This document shows positions 1 through 6,617 of a stretch of DNA of 12,509 bases, piece after piece. The stretch's first letter is position 1. Every line of letters begins with the position of its first letter. A program made the position numbers and the translations under genes. This DNA is from Chloroflexota bacterium (lineage in GTDB: Bacteria; Chloroflexota; Anaerolineae; Anaerolineales; Villigracilaceae), in assembly GCA_016191895.1 (NCBI GenBank), contig JACPVD010000139.1, forward strand, positions 1 to 12,509, written 5' to 3'. The notes beneath the pieces were generated by a model. The model saw nothing but the letters and a program-made list of their open reading frames with translations. It had not been told where the DNA came from and did no database searches.

Positions 1-351
1 GGCGGGAATCCGCTTTCGTGCGCGGCGGCCAATGCGGCATTGGAGGTTATTAAAGACGAAGACTTGCCGGGTCAGGCCTCCGCAAAAGGCGCTTATTTGA
101 TGGAGAAATTGAAGACAATCCAATCCCCGAATATCCGCGAGACGCGCGGGCTTGGATTGATGATCGGAATCGAGATGAAGCAAAAGGTCGCGCCGTATAT
201 CAAGGCGCTGCAGGAAAAACGGATCATTGCGTTGAACGCCGGGATGACAGTGATTCGCCTGTTGCCGCCGCTGGTGATTACGTATGAACAGATCGACCGG
301 CTGGCGGAGGTGTTGGCGGGTGTGTTATCAACGGACTTTGTTACGGAGTAA
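1..351 (+). CDS. lysJ: LysJ-type aminotransferase, C-terminal part (5' end outside window)
   Basis: The reading frame is open from base 1, so the true start lies upstream; the internal Leu codon at 40 is not the start. The first visible residues, GGNPLSCAAANAAL, are the conserved small-domain entry of class III (ornithine/acetylornithine-type) PLP aminotransferases. They are followed by the family's RGLGLMIGIEM motif and a C-terminal RLLPPLVIT segment, as in ArgD/LysJ proteins. The PLP lysine would lie upstream of the window. The gene directly downstream is lysK, so the best assignment is the aminotransferase acting on LysW-aminoadipate semialdehyde (and perhaps LysW-glutamate semialdehyde). 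From this fragment alone ArgD cannot be excluded. The last codons overlap a short ACGGA repeat tract, so the extreme C-terminus (TDFVTE) may be repeat-derived. Confidence 0.8.
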   Translation, partial: GGNPLSCAAANAALEVIKDEDLPGQASAKGAYLMEKLKTIQSPNIRETRGLGLMIGIEMKQKVAPYIKALQEKRIIALNAGMTVIRLLPPLVITYEQIDRLAEVLAGVLSTDFVTE

Positions 352-410
352 CGGACGAAAACGGATTCGGCAACGGATTGAGAAACGGATAAACGGATGA
401 GTGAAACGGA
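331..410 (+). repeat. ACGGA short direct-repeat tract bridging lysJ and lysK
   Basis: The pentamer ACGGA occurs eight times in 80 bases, starting at 331, 343, 351, 361, 373, 385, 393 and 406, so spacing is 8 to 13 bases. Most copies read AACGGAT or similar. The tract covers the last six codons of lysJ, the 45-base gap and the first codons of lysK. No strong ribosome binding site is visible in front of lysK because this tract occupies the place. Function is unknown; it looks like a decayed or slippage-grown simple repeat. Confidence 0.75.
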
Positions 411-1494
411 TTTTGGCACGCTGATTGGTTTGGTCTCTCAATATAGCCCATCGGGACAGGAGCGAGGGGTGGCGGAGTGGCTTGCGGCGCGGATGAAGTC
501 GCTTGGGTATGACAACTCGTTTATAGACGACGCGGGCAATGCTGTCGGCATGATGGGAAGCGGGCCGAGGCAGGTCATTTTGCTGGGGCATATCGATACG
601 GTGCCGGGTGAAATCAAGGTAGCCCTCATCCCGCCCTCACCCCTAGCCCCTCTCCCTGAGGGAGAGGGGAAATTGTACGGGCGCGGGGCGGTGGATGCAA
701 AAGGTCCGCTGGCGTGTTTTGTGGATGCTGTGGCGAAAATCGGCGCGAGAGATGGCTGGCAGTTTGTGGTGATCGGCGCAGTGGAAGAGGAACGCGATTC
801 GGAAGGAGCAAAATTTGTCGCCACACAATACAAGCCTGATTTCACGATCATCGGCGAGCCGAACCAGTGGGATCGGGTTGCGCTTGGATATAAAGGAAGC
901 GCGTGGGTGAACATTACGGTGACGCGCGAACAGGCGCACACGGCCAGCGGGGAAGCGACGGCGGCGGAAGTGGCTGTGGATGTGTGGCTGAGTATCAAGG
1001 CGTATGTCGATTCGTTCAATGAGGGGAGGCAAAAAGTTTTCGACCAGTTGCTTCCCACCCTGCGTGGGATGGAATCGGGCTCGAATGACTTCGAACAGTG
1101 GGCGAAGTTGAAGGTGGGAGTCCGTTTGCCGCTGGATGTTTCGCCGGGGGAGTGGTATGGGGTTTTAAATGAAACCCTAAAGGTCTTTAAGACCTTTAGG
1201 GTTTTCGTTGAGCCGACTGGATTCGCCGTCCCTGCGTGGGGATGTGAGAAAAATACAAAGGTGGTACGCGCCCTCTTAAGCGGAATCAGGCTACAAGGCG
1301 GGGAGCCGCGTTTCGTCTATAAAACAGGGACGTCCGATTTGAATATCGTCGCGCCGGTTTGGAAATGTCCAGCCGTGGTGTATGGCCCGGGCGATTCAAG
1401 TTTGGATCATACGCCGAACGAGCATATTAACCTGGAAGAGTATGCGCGGGCTGTGAATGTTTTGAGCGGCGCGTTGAAAACGTTGGCGGGTTAG
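397..1494 (+). CDS. lysK: LysW-lysine / LysW-ornithine hydrolase (M20 peptidase family)
   Basis: This metallo-hydrolase releases lysine (or ornithine) from the C-terminus of the carrier protein LysW, the final step of the LysW pathway, in the cytoplasm. Of its 365 residues, HIDTVPG (H65, D67) supplies the first metal ligands. GRGAVDAKGPLA (D100) is the M20 bridging-aspartate motif, and EEERDSEG (E130/E131) holds the catalytic glutamate. TGTSDLNI and the C-terminal DSSLDHTPNEH are typical LysK signatures. The frame starts at ATG 397, 45 bases after lysJ, and its stop overlaps the convergent metY paralogue by four bases. Two palindromic sequences sit inside the frame: one encodes residues 76-91 (between VPGEIKV and KLYGRG), the other residues about 259-270. 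Both fall between conserved motifs, so all catalytic residues remain and the protein is probably active. Confidence 0.88.
   Translation: MSETDFGTLIGLVSQYSPSGQERGVAEWLAARMKSLGYDNSFIDDAGNAVGMMGSGPRQVILLGHIDTVPGEIKVALIPPSPLAPLPEGEGKLYGRGAVDAKGPLACFVDAVAKIGARDGWQFVVIGAVEEERDSEGAKFVATQYKPDFTIIGEPNQWDRVALGYKGSAWVNITVTREQAHTASGEATAAEVAVDVWLSIKAYVDSFNEGRQKVFDQLLPTLRGMESGSNDFEQWAKLKVGVRLPLDVSPGEWYGVLNETLKVFKTFRVFVEPTGFAVPAWGCEKNTKVVRALLSGIRLQGGEPRFVYKTGTSDLNIVAPVWKCPAVVYGPGDSSLDHTPNEHINLEEYARAVNVLSGALKTLAG
622..669 (+). repeat. In-frame palindromic element inside lysK (PLAPLPEGEG type)
   Basis: The 3' part is a perfect hairpin: 647-656 (CCCCTCTCCC), a three-base loop, and 660-669 (GGGAGAGGGG). A pyrimidine-rich lead-in runs from 622. 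The 48 bases are 16 whole codons and add a Pro/Gly-rich stretch (PSPLAPLPEGEG) between VPGEIKV and KLYGRGAVDAKG. From my knowledge of the family these two motifs are normally separated by only a few residues. Similar CCCCTCTCCC/GGGAGAGGGG hairpins are common interspersed repeats in bacterial genomes. Inference: a repeat that landed in the gene and was tolerated because it is in frame with no stop. Confidence 0.8.
1172..1204 (+). repeat. 33-base near-perfect palindrome inside lysK
   Basis: Bases 1172-1187 and 1189-1204 are exact reverse complements (16-bp arms) around a single centre base at 1188. The arm reads AAACCCTAAAGGTCTT. It is AT-richer than the surrounding gene and encodes the peptide LKVFKTFRVF, between the VSPGEWY and VEPTGF segments of LysK. 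The sequence is unrelated to the element at 622-669. It could form a cruciform or a strong mRNA hairpin. It is probably a second inserted mobile repeat. Confidence 0.8.
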
Positions 1495-2774
1495 GCGTTC
1501 AATGCTTCATCCAAATCCCAGAGGATGTCTTCGATGTCTTCGATGCCGATGCTGAGACGGATAAAGTCGGGGCTGACTCCTGCGGCGAGTTGCTCCGTGT
1601 CTGATAATTGCGAATGGGTTGTGCTGGCGGGGTGAATGGCGAGCGATTTTGCGTCGCCGAGGTTGGCGACGTGGCTGAAGAGTTGCAGGCTGTCTATAAA
1701 TTTTGCGCCGGCCTCCCTTCCGCCTTTGACGCCGAACCCGACCACCGCGCCCGCGCCTTTGGGGATGTATTTTTTGCCGCGTTCGTAATCCGCATGACTC
1801 GGCAGCCCGGCATACGTCACCCACTTGACCTTTGAATGACTCTCCAAAAACTCGGCGACGGCTTGCGCGTTTTGCACATGACGATCCATGCGCAGGGATA
1901 ATGTTTCCAACCCTTGAAGAAAGAACCACGAAGCAATGGGTTGCTGGCATGGCCCGAAGTCGCGCAATATCCCGGCGCGGGCTTTGGAGATGAAGGCAAG
2001 ATGGCCGAAGTCTTCGGCGTAGACGACGCCATGATACGAAGGATCAGGCTCGGTGAAGTTGGGGAAGCGTCCGCTTTTTCTCCAGTTGAATGCGCCTTTA
2101 TCCACGATCACGCCGCCAATGGACGTTCCATGCCCGCCGATGAATTTCGTCGTGGAATGAGTCACGATGTCCGCGCCCCATTCGAAGGGACGGCAGAGAT
2201 ACGGCGTGGCGAAGGTGTTGTCGATCATCAGGGGGATGCCGTGTTCGTTTGCGATGGCTGCGACTTCTTCAAACGGGAAGATATTGCCCAGCGGATTGCT
2301 GATGGTTTCACCGTAAATGATTTTCGTGTTGGGTTGAATGGCGCGGCGGAAGTTTTCGGGGTCTTTCGGGTCGACGAGGGTAACCGTGATTCCAAGACGC
2401 GGGAAGGTGTATTTGAATTGGGTGACTGTTCCGCCGTAAAGCGTGGCCGTGGATACGATATGATCGCCCGCCTGACAGAGGGTGAGGATGGCGGTCATTT
2501 GCGCGGCGTGGCCTGATGACACTTCCAACGCGCCGACTCCGCCCTCAAGACTTGCCATGCGCGTCTCGAAGACATTCGTCGTCGGGTTGGAAATGCGGGT
2601 GTAGATGTTGCCCGTTTCCTGCAGGGCAAAGAGCCGCGACGCCCTCTCCGTGCTTTGCAGATCATACGCGGAAGTCTGATAGATGGGAACGGCCTTGCTT
2701 CCCGTTGCGGGGTCGGATGTGAATCCCTCGTGGAGTTGGCGGGTGGCGAACCCGAATTTGCGATCCGTGTTCAT
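1491..2774 (-). CDS. metY: O-acetylhomoserine sulfhydrylase paralogue (distal copy)
   Basis: A 427-residue PLP enzyme of the Cys/Met metabolism family. It is expected to make homocysteine from O-acetylhomoserine and sulfide in the cytoplasm. It opens with [11 protein letters not shown] and has the cofactor-binding SSGHAAQ (residues 87-93) and the [20 protein letters not shown] block. The PLP lysine K210 lies in [16 protein letters not shown]. Length and the ATHP-type C-terminus ([25 protein letters not shown]) match MetY rather than the shorter MetB/MetC/MetZ. The start at 2774 has AAGAGGT a few bases upstream. It is the last gene of the metY-metA-metY run, 77 bases after metA, and very similar to the proximal copy at 3831-5123. 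A diverged substrate, such as another O-acyl acceptor, is possible. Confidence 0.88.
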   Translation of the reverse strand: MNTDRKFGFATRQLHEGFTSDPATGSKAVPIYQTSAYDLQSTERASRLFALQETGNIYTRISNPTTNVFETRMASLEGGVGALEVSSGHAAQMTAILTLCQAGDHIVSTATLYGGTVTQFKYTFPRLGITVTLVDPKDPENFRRAIQPNTKIIYGETISNPLGNIFPFEEVAAIANEHGIPLMIDNTFATPYLCRPFEWGADIVTHSTTKFIGGHGTSIGGVIVDKGAFNWRKSGRFPNFTEPDPSYHGVVYAEDFGHLAFISKARAGILRDFGPCQQPIASWFFLQGLETLSLRMDRHVQNAQAVAEFLESHSKVKWVTYAGLPSHADYERGKKYIPKGAGAVVGFGVKGGREAGAKFIDSLQLFSHVANLGDAKSLAIHPASTTHSQLSDTEQLAAGVSPDFIRLSIGIEDIEDILWDLDEALNA

Positions 2775-2803
2775 GAGACCTCTTTGGGTTGTGGATTAAA
2801 ACA

Positions 2804-2827
2804 CCCCACATTCCCTTTTTTGTGGAG
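2804..2827 (-). other. Small hairpin in the metA to distal metY gap
   Basis: On the minus strand CTCCACA (2827-2821) can pair with TGTGGGG (2810-2804), one pair being G-U, followed by TGTTTTAATCC. The stem is short and the T-run only four bases, so this is at best a weak or partial terminator that could lower expression of the distal metY. It may equally be chance. Confidence 0.25.
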
Positions 2828-2851
2828 AAAATTTCTTTAAGAAACAATCTC

Positions 2852-3769
2852 TTACGGAATATCATTCGGGTCATAGGGTGTGACTTGATAGACGTAATAA
2901 TTCAGCCAGTTGGAGTAAAGCAGGTTGGCGTGTCCGCGCCAACGGACGTTTGGCGTTTGGGATGGGTCGCCGTTGGGATAATAGTTTTTCGGAACGTGAA
3001 TCGGCAGTCCCTTGTTTACGTCGCGGTCATATTCGGTCTTGAGTGTGAGCGGATCGTATTCCGAATGGCCGGTGATGAAGATATGACGTCCATCTCTTGA
3101 GCCGACGATGTAGACGCCTGCCTCGTCCGACTCGGCCAGGATTTGAAGGTCGTTCACCTGCTCCACATCTGCGCGGCGGATCTCGGTGTGGCGCGAGTGC
3201 GGAGCGAGGAAAATATCGTCGAATCCGCGAAGCAGGCTTTCGGTTGGAAAAAGGACGCGGTGCTCGAAGACTCCGAACATCTTGTTGGGGAGATTGTATT
3301 TCGGAATCCCGTATCGGTGGTAAAGCCCTGCCTGCGCTCCCCAGCAAATGTAAAACGTGGATTCCACGTTTGTTTCAGCCCAATCGAAGATGCGCGTGAG
3401 TTCGTTCCAGTACTCCACCTCTTCGAAGGACATCTGCTCGACAGGCGCGCCGGTGACGATCAGGCCGTCGAATTTTTCGCTTTTGATTTCATCGAAGGTG
3501 GCATAGTGATTGAGCAAATGATCGGCATCGGTGTTTTTGGATTCGTAGGTGGCCGTATGCAGCAGCGTAACCTCAACTTGAAGCGCGGAATTGGAAAGCA
3601 GGCGCAGGAGTTGCGTTTCGGTTGCGATCTTGGTGGGCATGAGATTGAGAATCGCAACGCGCAGGGCGCGGATGTCCTGATGCATGGCGCGGTCTTCATC
3701 CATGATGAAGATGTTTTCGCGTTCCAGGGTGGCGCGGGCGGGGAGGGTGTTGGGAATTTTTACGGGCAT
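2852..3769 (-). CDS. metA: Homoserine O-acetyltransferase, MetA fold
   Basis: Activates homoserine by acylating its hydroxyl group, giving the substrate for the flanking MetY enzymes. From the ATG at 3769 the protein has 305 residues, close to the usual length, and begins [12 protein letters not shown] as MetA proteins do. An upstream extension to 3871 would overlap metY and translate a repeat hairpin, so I rejected it. Catalytic Cys142 lies in [16 protein letters not shown], with His235 and Glu237 in ITGHSEYDP. Residue 111, in TGAPVEQ, is Glu. In this family Glu111 is known to favour acetyl-CoA and Gly111 succinyl-CoA, so acetyltransferase is predicted despite the historical name succinyltransferase. 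No Shine-Dalgarno is visible; a 14-bp stem lies ten bases upstream of the start. It is the second gene of the SAM-riboswitch operon. Confidence 0.93.
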   Translation of the reverse strand: MPVKIPNTLPARATLERENIFIMDEDRAMHQDIRALRVAILNLMPTKIATETQLLRLLSNSALQVEVTLLHTATYESKNTDADHLLNHYATFDEIKSEKFDGLIVTGAPVEQMSFEEVEYWNELTRIFDWAETNVESTFYICWGAQAGLYHRYGIPKYNLPNKMFGVFEHRVLFPTESLLRGFDDIFLAPHSRHTEIRRADVEQVNDLQILAESDEAGVYIVGSRDGRHIFITGHSEYDPLTLKTEYDRDVNKGLPIHVPKNYYPNGDPSQTPNVRWRGHANLLYSNWLNYYVYQVTPYDPNDIP

Positions 3770-3779
3770 GGTTTTACAA

Positions 3780-3816
3780 GGATAAAGGATGAAGAATAAA
3801 AATTCATCCTTCATCC
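3780..3816 (-). repeat. 14-bp hairpin repeat between metY and metA
   Basis: Bases 3780-3793 and 3803-3816 pair over 14 positions with one G-U, around a 9-base AT-rich loop. In minus-strand sense the 5' arm is GGATGAAGGATGAA. No U-tract follows, so it is not a standard terminator. It lies between the metY stop (3831) and the metA start (3769) and could act as an mRNA stabiliser or influence metA translation. AAGGATGAA palindromes of this kind recur as interspersed repeats in other genomes (from memory). Confidence 0.7.
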
Positions 3817-3830
3817 TTCCGCCTTCATCT

Positions 3831-5123
3831 TTATGAATTGAGCGCCTGATCCAGGTCCCAGAGAATGTCATCGATATCTTCGAGGCCGATGCTCAAGCGG
3901 ACAAAGTCCGGGCTGACGCCGGCGGTGGCTTGTTGTTCCGCGGTCAACTGGCTGTGTGTGGTGGATGCGGGATGAATCGCAAGGCTGCGCGCATCGCCCA
4001 CATTCGCAAGGTGGCTGAAGAGTTGCAGGCTGTCGATGAACTTCCTGCCTGCTTCCACTCCGCCTTTGATTCCGAATCCGAGGATCGCGCCCGCGCCTTT
4101 GGGCAAATATCGTTTCGCGCGTTCGTGATCGGGATGGCTCTTGAGTCCGGGGTATGTAACCCAGCTGACTTTCGGATGGTCTTCGAGATATTCGGCCACC
4201 GCCTGTGCGTTCTGCACATGACGCTCCATGCGGATGCTGAGAGTCTCGATGCCTTGAATGGTTTGCCATGAATTGAACGGAGACTGGCACGCGCCGATAT
4301 CACGCAGGACATGCACGCGGGCTTTGATGGCGAACGGCGGCAGGCCAACACCGGTCAATGTGGAATACACCAGCCCATGATACGAAGGATCGGGCGTGTT
4401 GAAATTCTCGAACTTGCCATTGCTCCAATCATAGTTGCCGCCGTCGACAATGATGCCGCCGATGGAGGTGCCGTGTCCGCCGATGCATTTGGTGGTGGAA
4501 TGGGTGACGACATGCGCGCCCCATTCGAACGGGCGGAAAAGATACGGCGTGGCGAAGGTGTTGTCGATGAACAGGATCAGTTGGCGCTTCTTTGCGATCT
4601 CCGCAACTTCCTCGATCGGGAACACGGCAATATCGGGATTGCCCAGCGTCTCGCCGTATAGAATCTTTGTGTTGGGCTTGATCGCCGCCTCGAAATTCTT
4701 CGGGTCGGTTGGGTCCACAAACGTAACTTCGATTCCGAGTTTGGGCAGGGTGTACGCGAACTGGTTGTACGTCCCGCCATACAAACGTGACGATGAAACG
4801 ATATGGTCGCCGGCGTTGAGCAGGGTGAAGATCGCCTGCGCCTGCGCGGCATGACCCGAACTCGCGGCCAGCGCGGCCACGCCGCCTTCGAGCGCGGCAA
4901 TGCGTTGTTCGAGCACATCGGTGGTGGGGTTCATCAGGCGGGTGTAGATGTTTCCCAGTTCCTTCAATGCGAACAGATTGGCGGCATGTTCCGTGTTGCG
5001 GAACTGATAGCTCGTTGTTTGATACAACGGCACGGCGCGACTTCCCGTTGTGGGGTCGGGCGCGTATCCCGCGTGTAACTGGCGGGTGGCGAAACCTAAC
5101 GATCGTTCTGTGATTGCGGTCAT
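3831..5123 (-). CDS. metY: O-acetylhomoserine sulfhydrylase (proximal copy)
   Basis: First gene of the SAM-riboswitch operon: a 430-residue PLP enzyme making homocysteine from O-acetylhomoserine and sulfide. It begins [12 protein letters not shown] after a short lead. The cofactor lysine is K212 in [16 protein letters not shown], preceded by [20 protein letters not shown]. The ATHP-type tail ([28 protein letters not shown]) nearly duplicates the distal copy. The ATG at 5123 is chosen over the longer frame to 5213 because GAGGAG lies about eight bases upstream. The longer frame would also read through the riboswitch terminator. Expected control is premature termination when SAM is abundant. 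Which of the two copies is the main enzyme cannot be told from sequence; position favours this one. Confidence 0.92.
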   Translation of the reverse strand: MTAITERSLGFATRQLHAGYAPDPTTGSRAVPLYQTTSYQFRNTEHAANLFALKELGNIYTRLMNPTTDVLEQRIAALEGGVAALAASSGHAAQAQAIFTLLNAGDHIVSSSRLYGGTYNQFAYTLPKLGIEVTFVDPTDPKNFEAAIKPNTKILYGETLGNPDIAVFPIEEVAEIAKKRQLILFIDNTFATPYLFRPFEWGAHVVTHSTTKCIGGHGTSIGGIIVDGGNYDWSNGKFENFNTPDPSYHGLVYSTLTGVGLPPFAIKARVHVLRDIGACQSPFNSWQTIQGIETLSIRMERHVQNAQAVAEYLEDHPKVSWVTYPGLKSHPDHERAKRYLPKGAGAILGFGIKGGVEAGRKFIDSLQLFSHLANVGDARSLAIHPASTTHSQLTAEQQATAGVSPDFVRLSIGLEDIDDILWDLDQALNS

Positions 5124-5167
5124 TTGAATCTCCTCTTGAATATGATGTATCCGCCCGTCAGAAGAGA

Positions 5168-5202
5168 TAAAAAAATACCTCTTCTGAAAGTACAAGAAGA
5201 GG
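5168..5202 (-). terminator. Intrinsic terminator of the SAM riboswitch
   Basis: In minus-strand sense CCTCTTCT (5202-5195) pairs with AGAAGAGG (5185-5178) around a 9-base loop, followed by TA and seven U residues (5175-5169). The 5' arm can instead pair with GAUGAGAGG at the 3' side of the aptamer P1 stem (5227-5219, with one mismatch and a G-U). That gives the antiterminator expected of an S-box OFF switch. CTCTTCTG at 5166-5159, after the U-tract, can also pair with the 3' arm as a competing structure. Confidence 0.9.
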
Positions 5203-5219
5203 CATGCGTCCATACCGTC

Positions 5220-5335
5220 CTCTCATCTTCCAGTGTTTGAATGACATTGCCATTCACTGTCGGAGTTGGCACCATGACTTTCGCCTGGTTGCCGAGACTT
5301 CAAAGGGCCGTTCCCTCGGTCTCTCTGGATAAGAG
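5220..5335 (-). ncRNA. SAM-I (S-box) riboswitch aptamer
   Basis: In minus-strand sense the S-box core elements appear in order. The P1 5' strand is CUCUUAUC (5335-5328), followed by CAGAGAG and GAGGGA. The GGCCC-UUUGAAG segment and CUCGGCAACC follow, then GGUGCCAACUCC, and the P1 3' strand GAUGAGAG (5227-5220). The P1 strands pair over eight positions with one G-U. This class binds S-adenosylmethionine and shuts off methionine genes by favouring the downstream terminator. It sits between a good sigma-70 promoter and metY-metA-metY, exactly where expected. Confidence 0.97.
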
Positions 5336-5354
5336 CGAATATTTAATTTCGCGG

Positions 5355-5384
5355 TTTATATCACGGCAATCGAAAATATGTCAA
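5355..5384 (-). promoter_or_regulatory. Promoter of the riboswitch-metY-metA-metY operon
   Basis: In minus-strand sense TTGACA (5384-5379) and TATAAA (5360-5355) are separated by 18 bases, matching the sigma-70 consensus well. Transcription would begin near 5348, about a dozen bases before the aptamer. The box context CCCTTGACATA is identical to that of the aspartate kinase promoter at 8234-8263. Confidence 0.8.
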
Positions 5385-5398
5385 GGGTTTTTGTACGT

Positions 5399-5412
5399 CA
5401 ACATTCATGTTG
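5399..5412 (-). other. Small palindrome between asd and the met promoter
   Basis: CAACAT and ATGTTG (5399-5404, 5407-5412) form a 6-bp inverted repeat with a two-base centre. It lies 35 bases beyond the asd stop and 14 bases upstream of the -35 box of the met promoter. It could be an operator or a weak asd terminator (no U-tract). It may be chance. Confidence 0.25.
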
Positions 5413-5446
5413 CCGTTTCATTGCGCGGGATGAATCATGCGGCCCG

Positions 5447-6508
5447 TTACAACAAGCCTTCATGCGCCAGCAGTTCCGCATTGTAAATCGACGCGCCCGC
5501 CGCGCCGCGAATCGTATTATGCGATAACACAACGAACTTAAGATCAAGAATAGGATCGCGCCTTAATCGGCCGACTACGGTCGTCATGCCGTTTCCGGTT
5601 AATCGGTCGAGTCGCGGCTGGGGCCTGTCCGCTTCTTCTCTCACGCTGATAACGGGTCGCGGCGACGAGGGCAGATTCTGCGCCAACGACGGTCCCGCGT
5701 ACTCGCGCAACACGCGCGCGGCTTCCTCCGGGCTGGTACGATTATCCAATTGGACGCTCACGCACACGGTATGACCGTCAATCACCGCCACGCGATTCGT
5801 GTGGACGCTGAATCGAATATCCGCCATTTCGATTTTTCCATTGTTCAATTTGCCGAGCATCTTGCGCGGTTCCCATTCCACCTTTTCCTCTTCGCCGCCA
5901 TTGCCCACGTTGGGGATGACGTTGTCCATGATGTCGAGTGACGGTACGCCGGGATACCCCGCGCCGGAAAGAGCCTGCAACGACACCGCAAAAACTTTTT
6001 TCACGCCGAACGCATCGTCGAGCGCCTTCAACACAACTGTGAGTCCCGTGCTGGTGCAATTTGGATTGGTGACGATGCATCCGCTCCAGTTTTTGTTGAC
6101 GCGTTGCTGTTTGACGAGATGAATGTGATCTGCATTGATTTCGGGAAGCAAAAGCGGAACATCCTCGCCGCGACGATACGAAGACGCATTGGAACAAACC
6201 GCCGATCCCGCTTTTGCAAATTGCGGTTCGAGTTCGTTTGCGATTTCGGTGTGAAGCGCGGAGAAAACGATTTTTGCCTGCACCGATTCGGTATTTGCGG
6301 GGACGATGATCATATCCTTTGCATACTCCGGCATGGGCGTATCCAACACCCAGCGGGTTGCCTGCGAATATTTTTGTCCCGCAGAACGATCCGATGCGGC
6401 GATGGCAACGACCTTGAACCAGGGATGGTTATCGAGCAGGGAAATGAACCGCTGACCGACGGAGCCCGTCGCGCCAAGTACGGCTACGGGGATGGGGGAT
6501 GGGGGCAT
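5447..6508 (-). CDS. asd: Aspartate-semialdehyde dehydrogenase, archaeal/fungal type
   Basis: Reduces aspartyl phosphate to aspartate semialdehyde with NADPH, the branch point toward homoserine, threonine and methionine. The 353-residue protein starts with the dinucleotide motif LGATGSVGQRF (residues 11-21). The catalytic cysteine C151 is in NPNCTSTG. SNASSYRR (107-113) and SGAGYPGVPSLD (181-192) are signatures of the archaeal/fungal branch rather than the E. coli-type enzyme. His246 in DGHTV is the likely acid/base. The start at 6508 has AAGGAG about nine bases upstream. It follows the aspartate kinase by 109 bases that hold a palindromic repeat, so the two are probably co-transcribed under the upstream attenuator. 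Not LysY: the sequence lacks the ArgC-like signatures. Confidence 0.93.
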   Translation of the reverse strand: MPPSPIPVAVLGATGSVGQRFISLLDNHPWFKVVAIAASDRSAGQKYSQATRWVLDTPMPEYAKDMIIVPANTESVQAKIVFSALHTEIANELEPQFAKAGSAVCSNASSYRRGEDVPLLLPEINADHIHLVKQQRVNKNWSGCIVTNPNCTSTGLTVVLKALDDAFGVKKVFAVSLQALSGAGYPGVPSLDIMDNVIPNVGNGGEEEKVEWEPRKMLGKLNNGKIEMADIRFSVHTNRVAVIDGHTVCVSVQLDNRTSPEEAARVLREYAGPSLAQNLPSSPRPVISVREEADRPQPRLDRLTGNGMTTVVGRLRRDPILDLKFVVLSHNTIRGAAGASIYNAELLAHEGLL

Positions 6509-6543
6509 GGGAAAGACTCCTTTTTATTGTTGAAAAGTTTAAA

Positions 6544-6610
6544 AGGTTTGCAGGTTGAAGGCGGCAAAATGTCGAGAATTTCAACTTTCCACCTTCAAAC
6601 ATTCAAACCT
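6544..6610 (-). repeat. Imperfect palindromic repeat between aspartate kinase and asd
   Basis: Bases 6544-6561 (AGGTTTGCAGGTTGAAGG) and 6592-6610 (CCTTCAAACATTCAAACCT) form an imperfect inverted repeat around about 30 bases. Both arms are built from repeated GGTTTGA/TTCAAAC words. It fills most of the 109-base gap while leaving the asd ribosome binding site free. Such runs occur as interspersed repeats in other bacterial genomes (from memory). It may be an mRNA-stability hairpin within the operon. Confidence 0.65.
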
Positions 6611-6617
6611 GTAACCA

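Noticed and set aside
331..410. CRISPR-like array
   Set aside because: The repeated word is only five bases with 3 to 8 bases between copies; there are no repeat-spacer units.
438..1058. 206-codon open frame antisense to lysK
   Set aside because: Shadow of the lysK codons; no recognisable domain or ribosome binding site.
1914..2516. 200-codon plus-strand frame inside the distal metY
   Set aside because: Antisense shadow of metY with no similarity to any family I know.
3770..3871. Extended start for metA
   Set aside because: It would overlap the upstream metY gene and translate the 3780-3816 repeat hairpin; MetA proteins begin with MPVKIP-like residues, matching the ATG at 3769.
5124..5213. 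Extended start for the proximal metY
   Set aside because: The extra 30 codons run over the riboswitch terminator and lack similarity; a good GAGGAG precedes the ATG at 5123.
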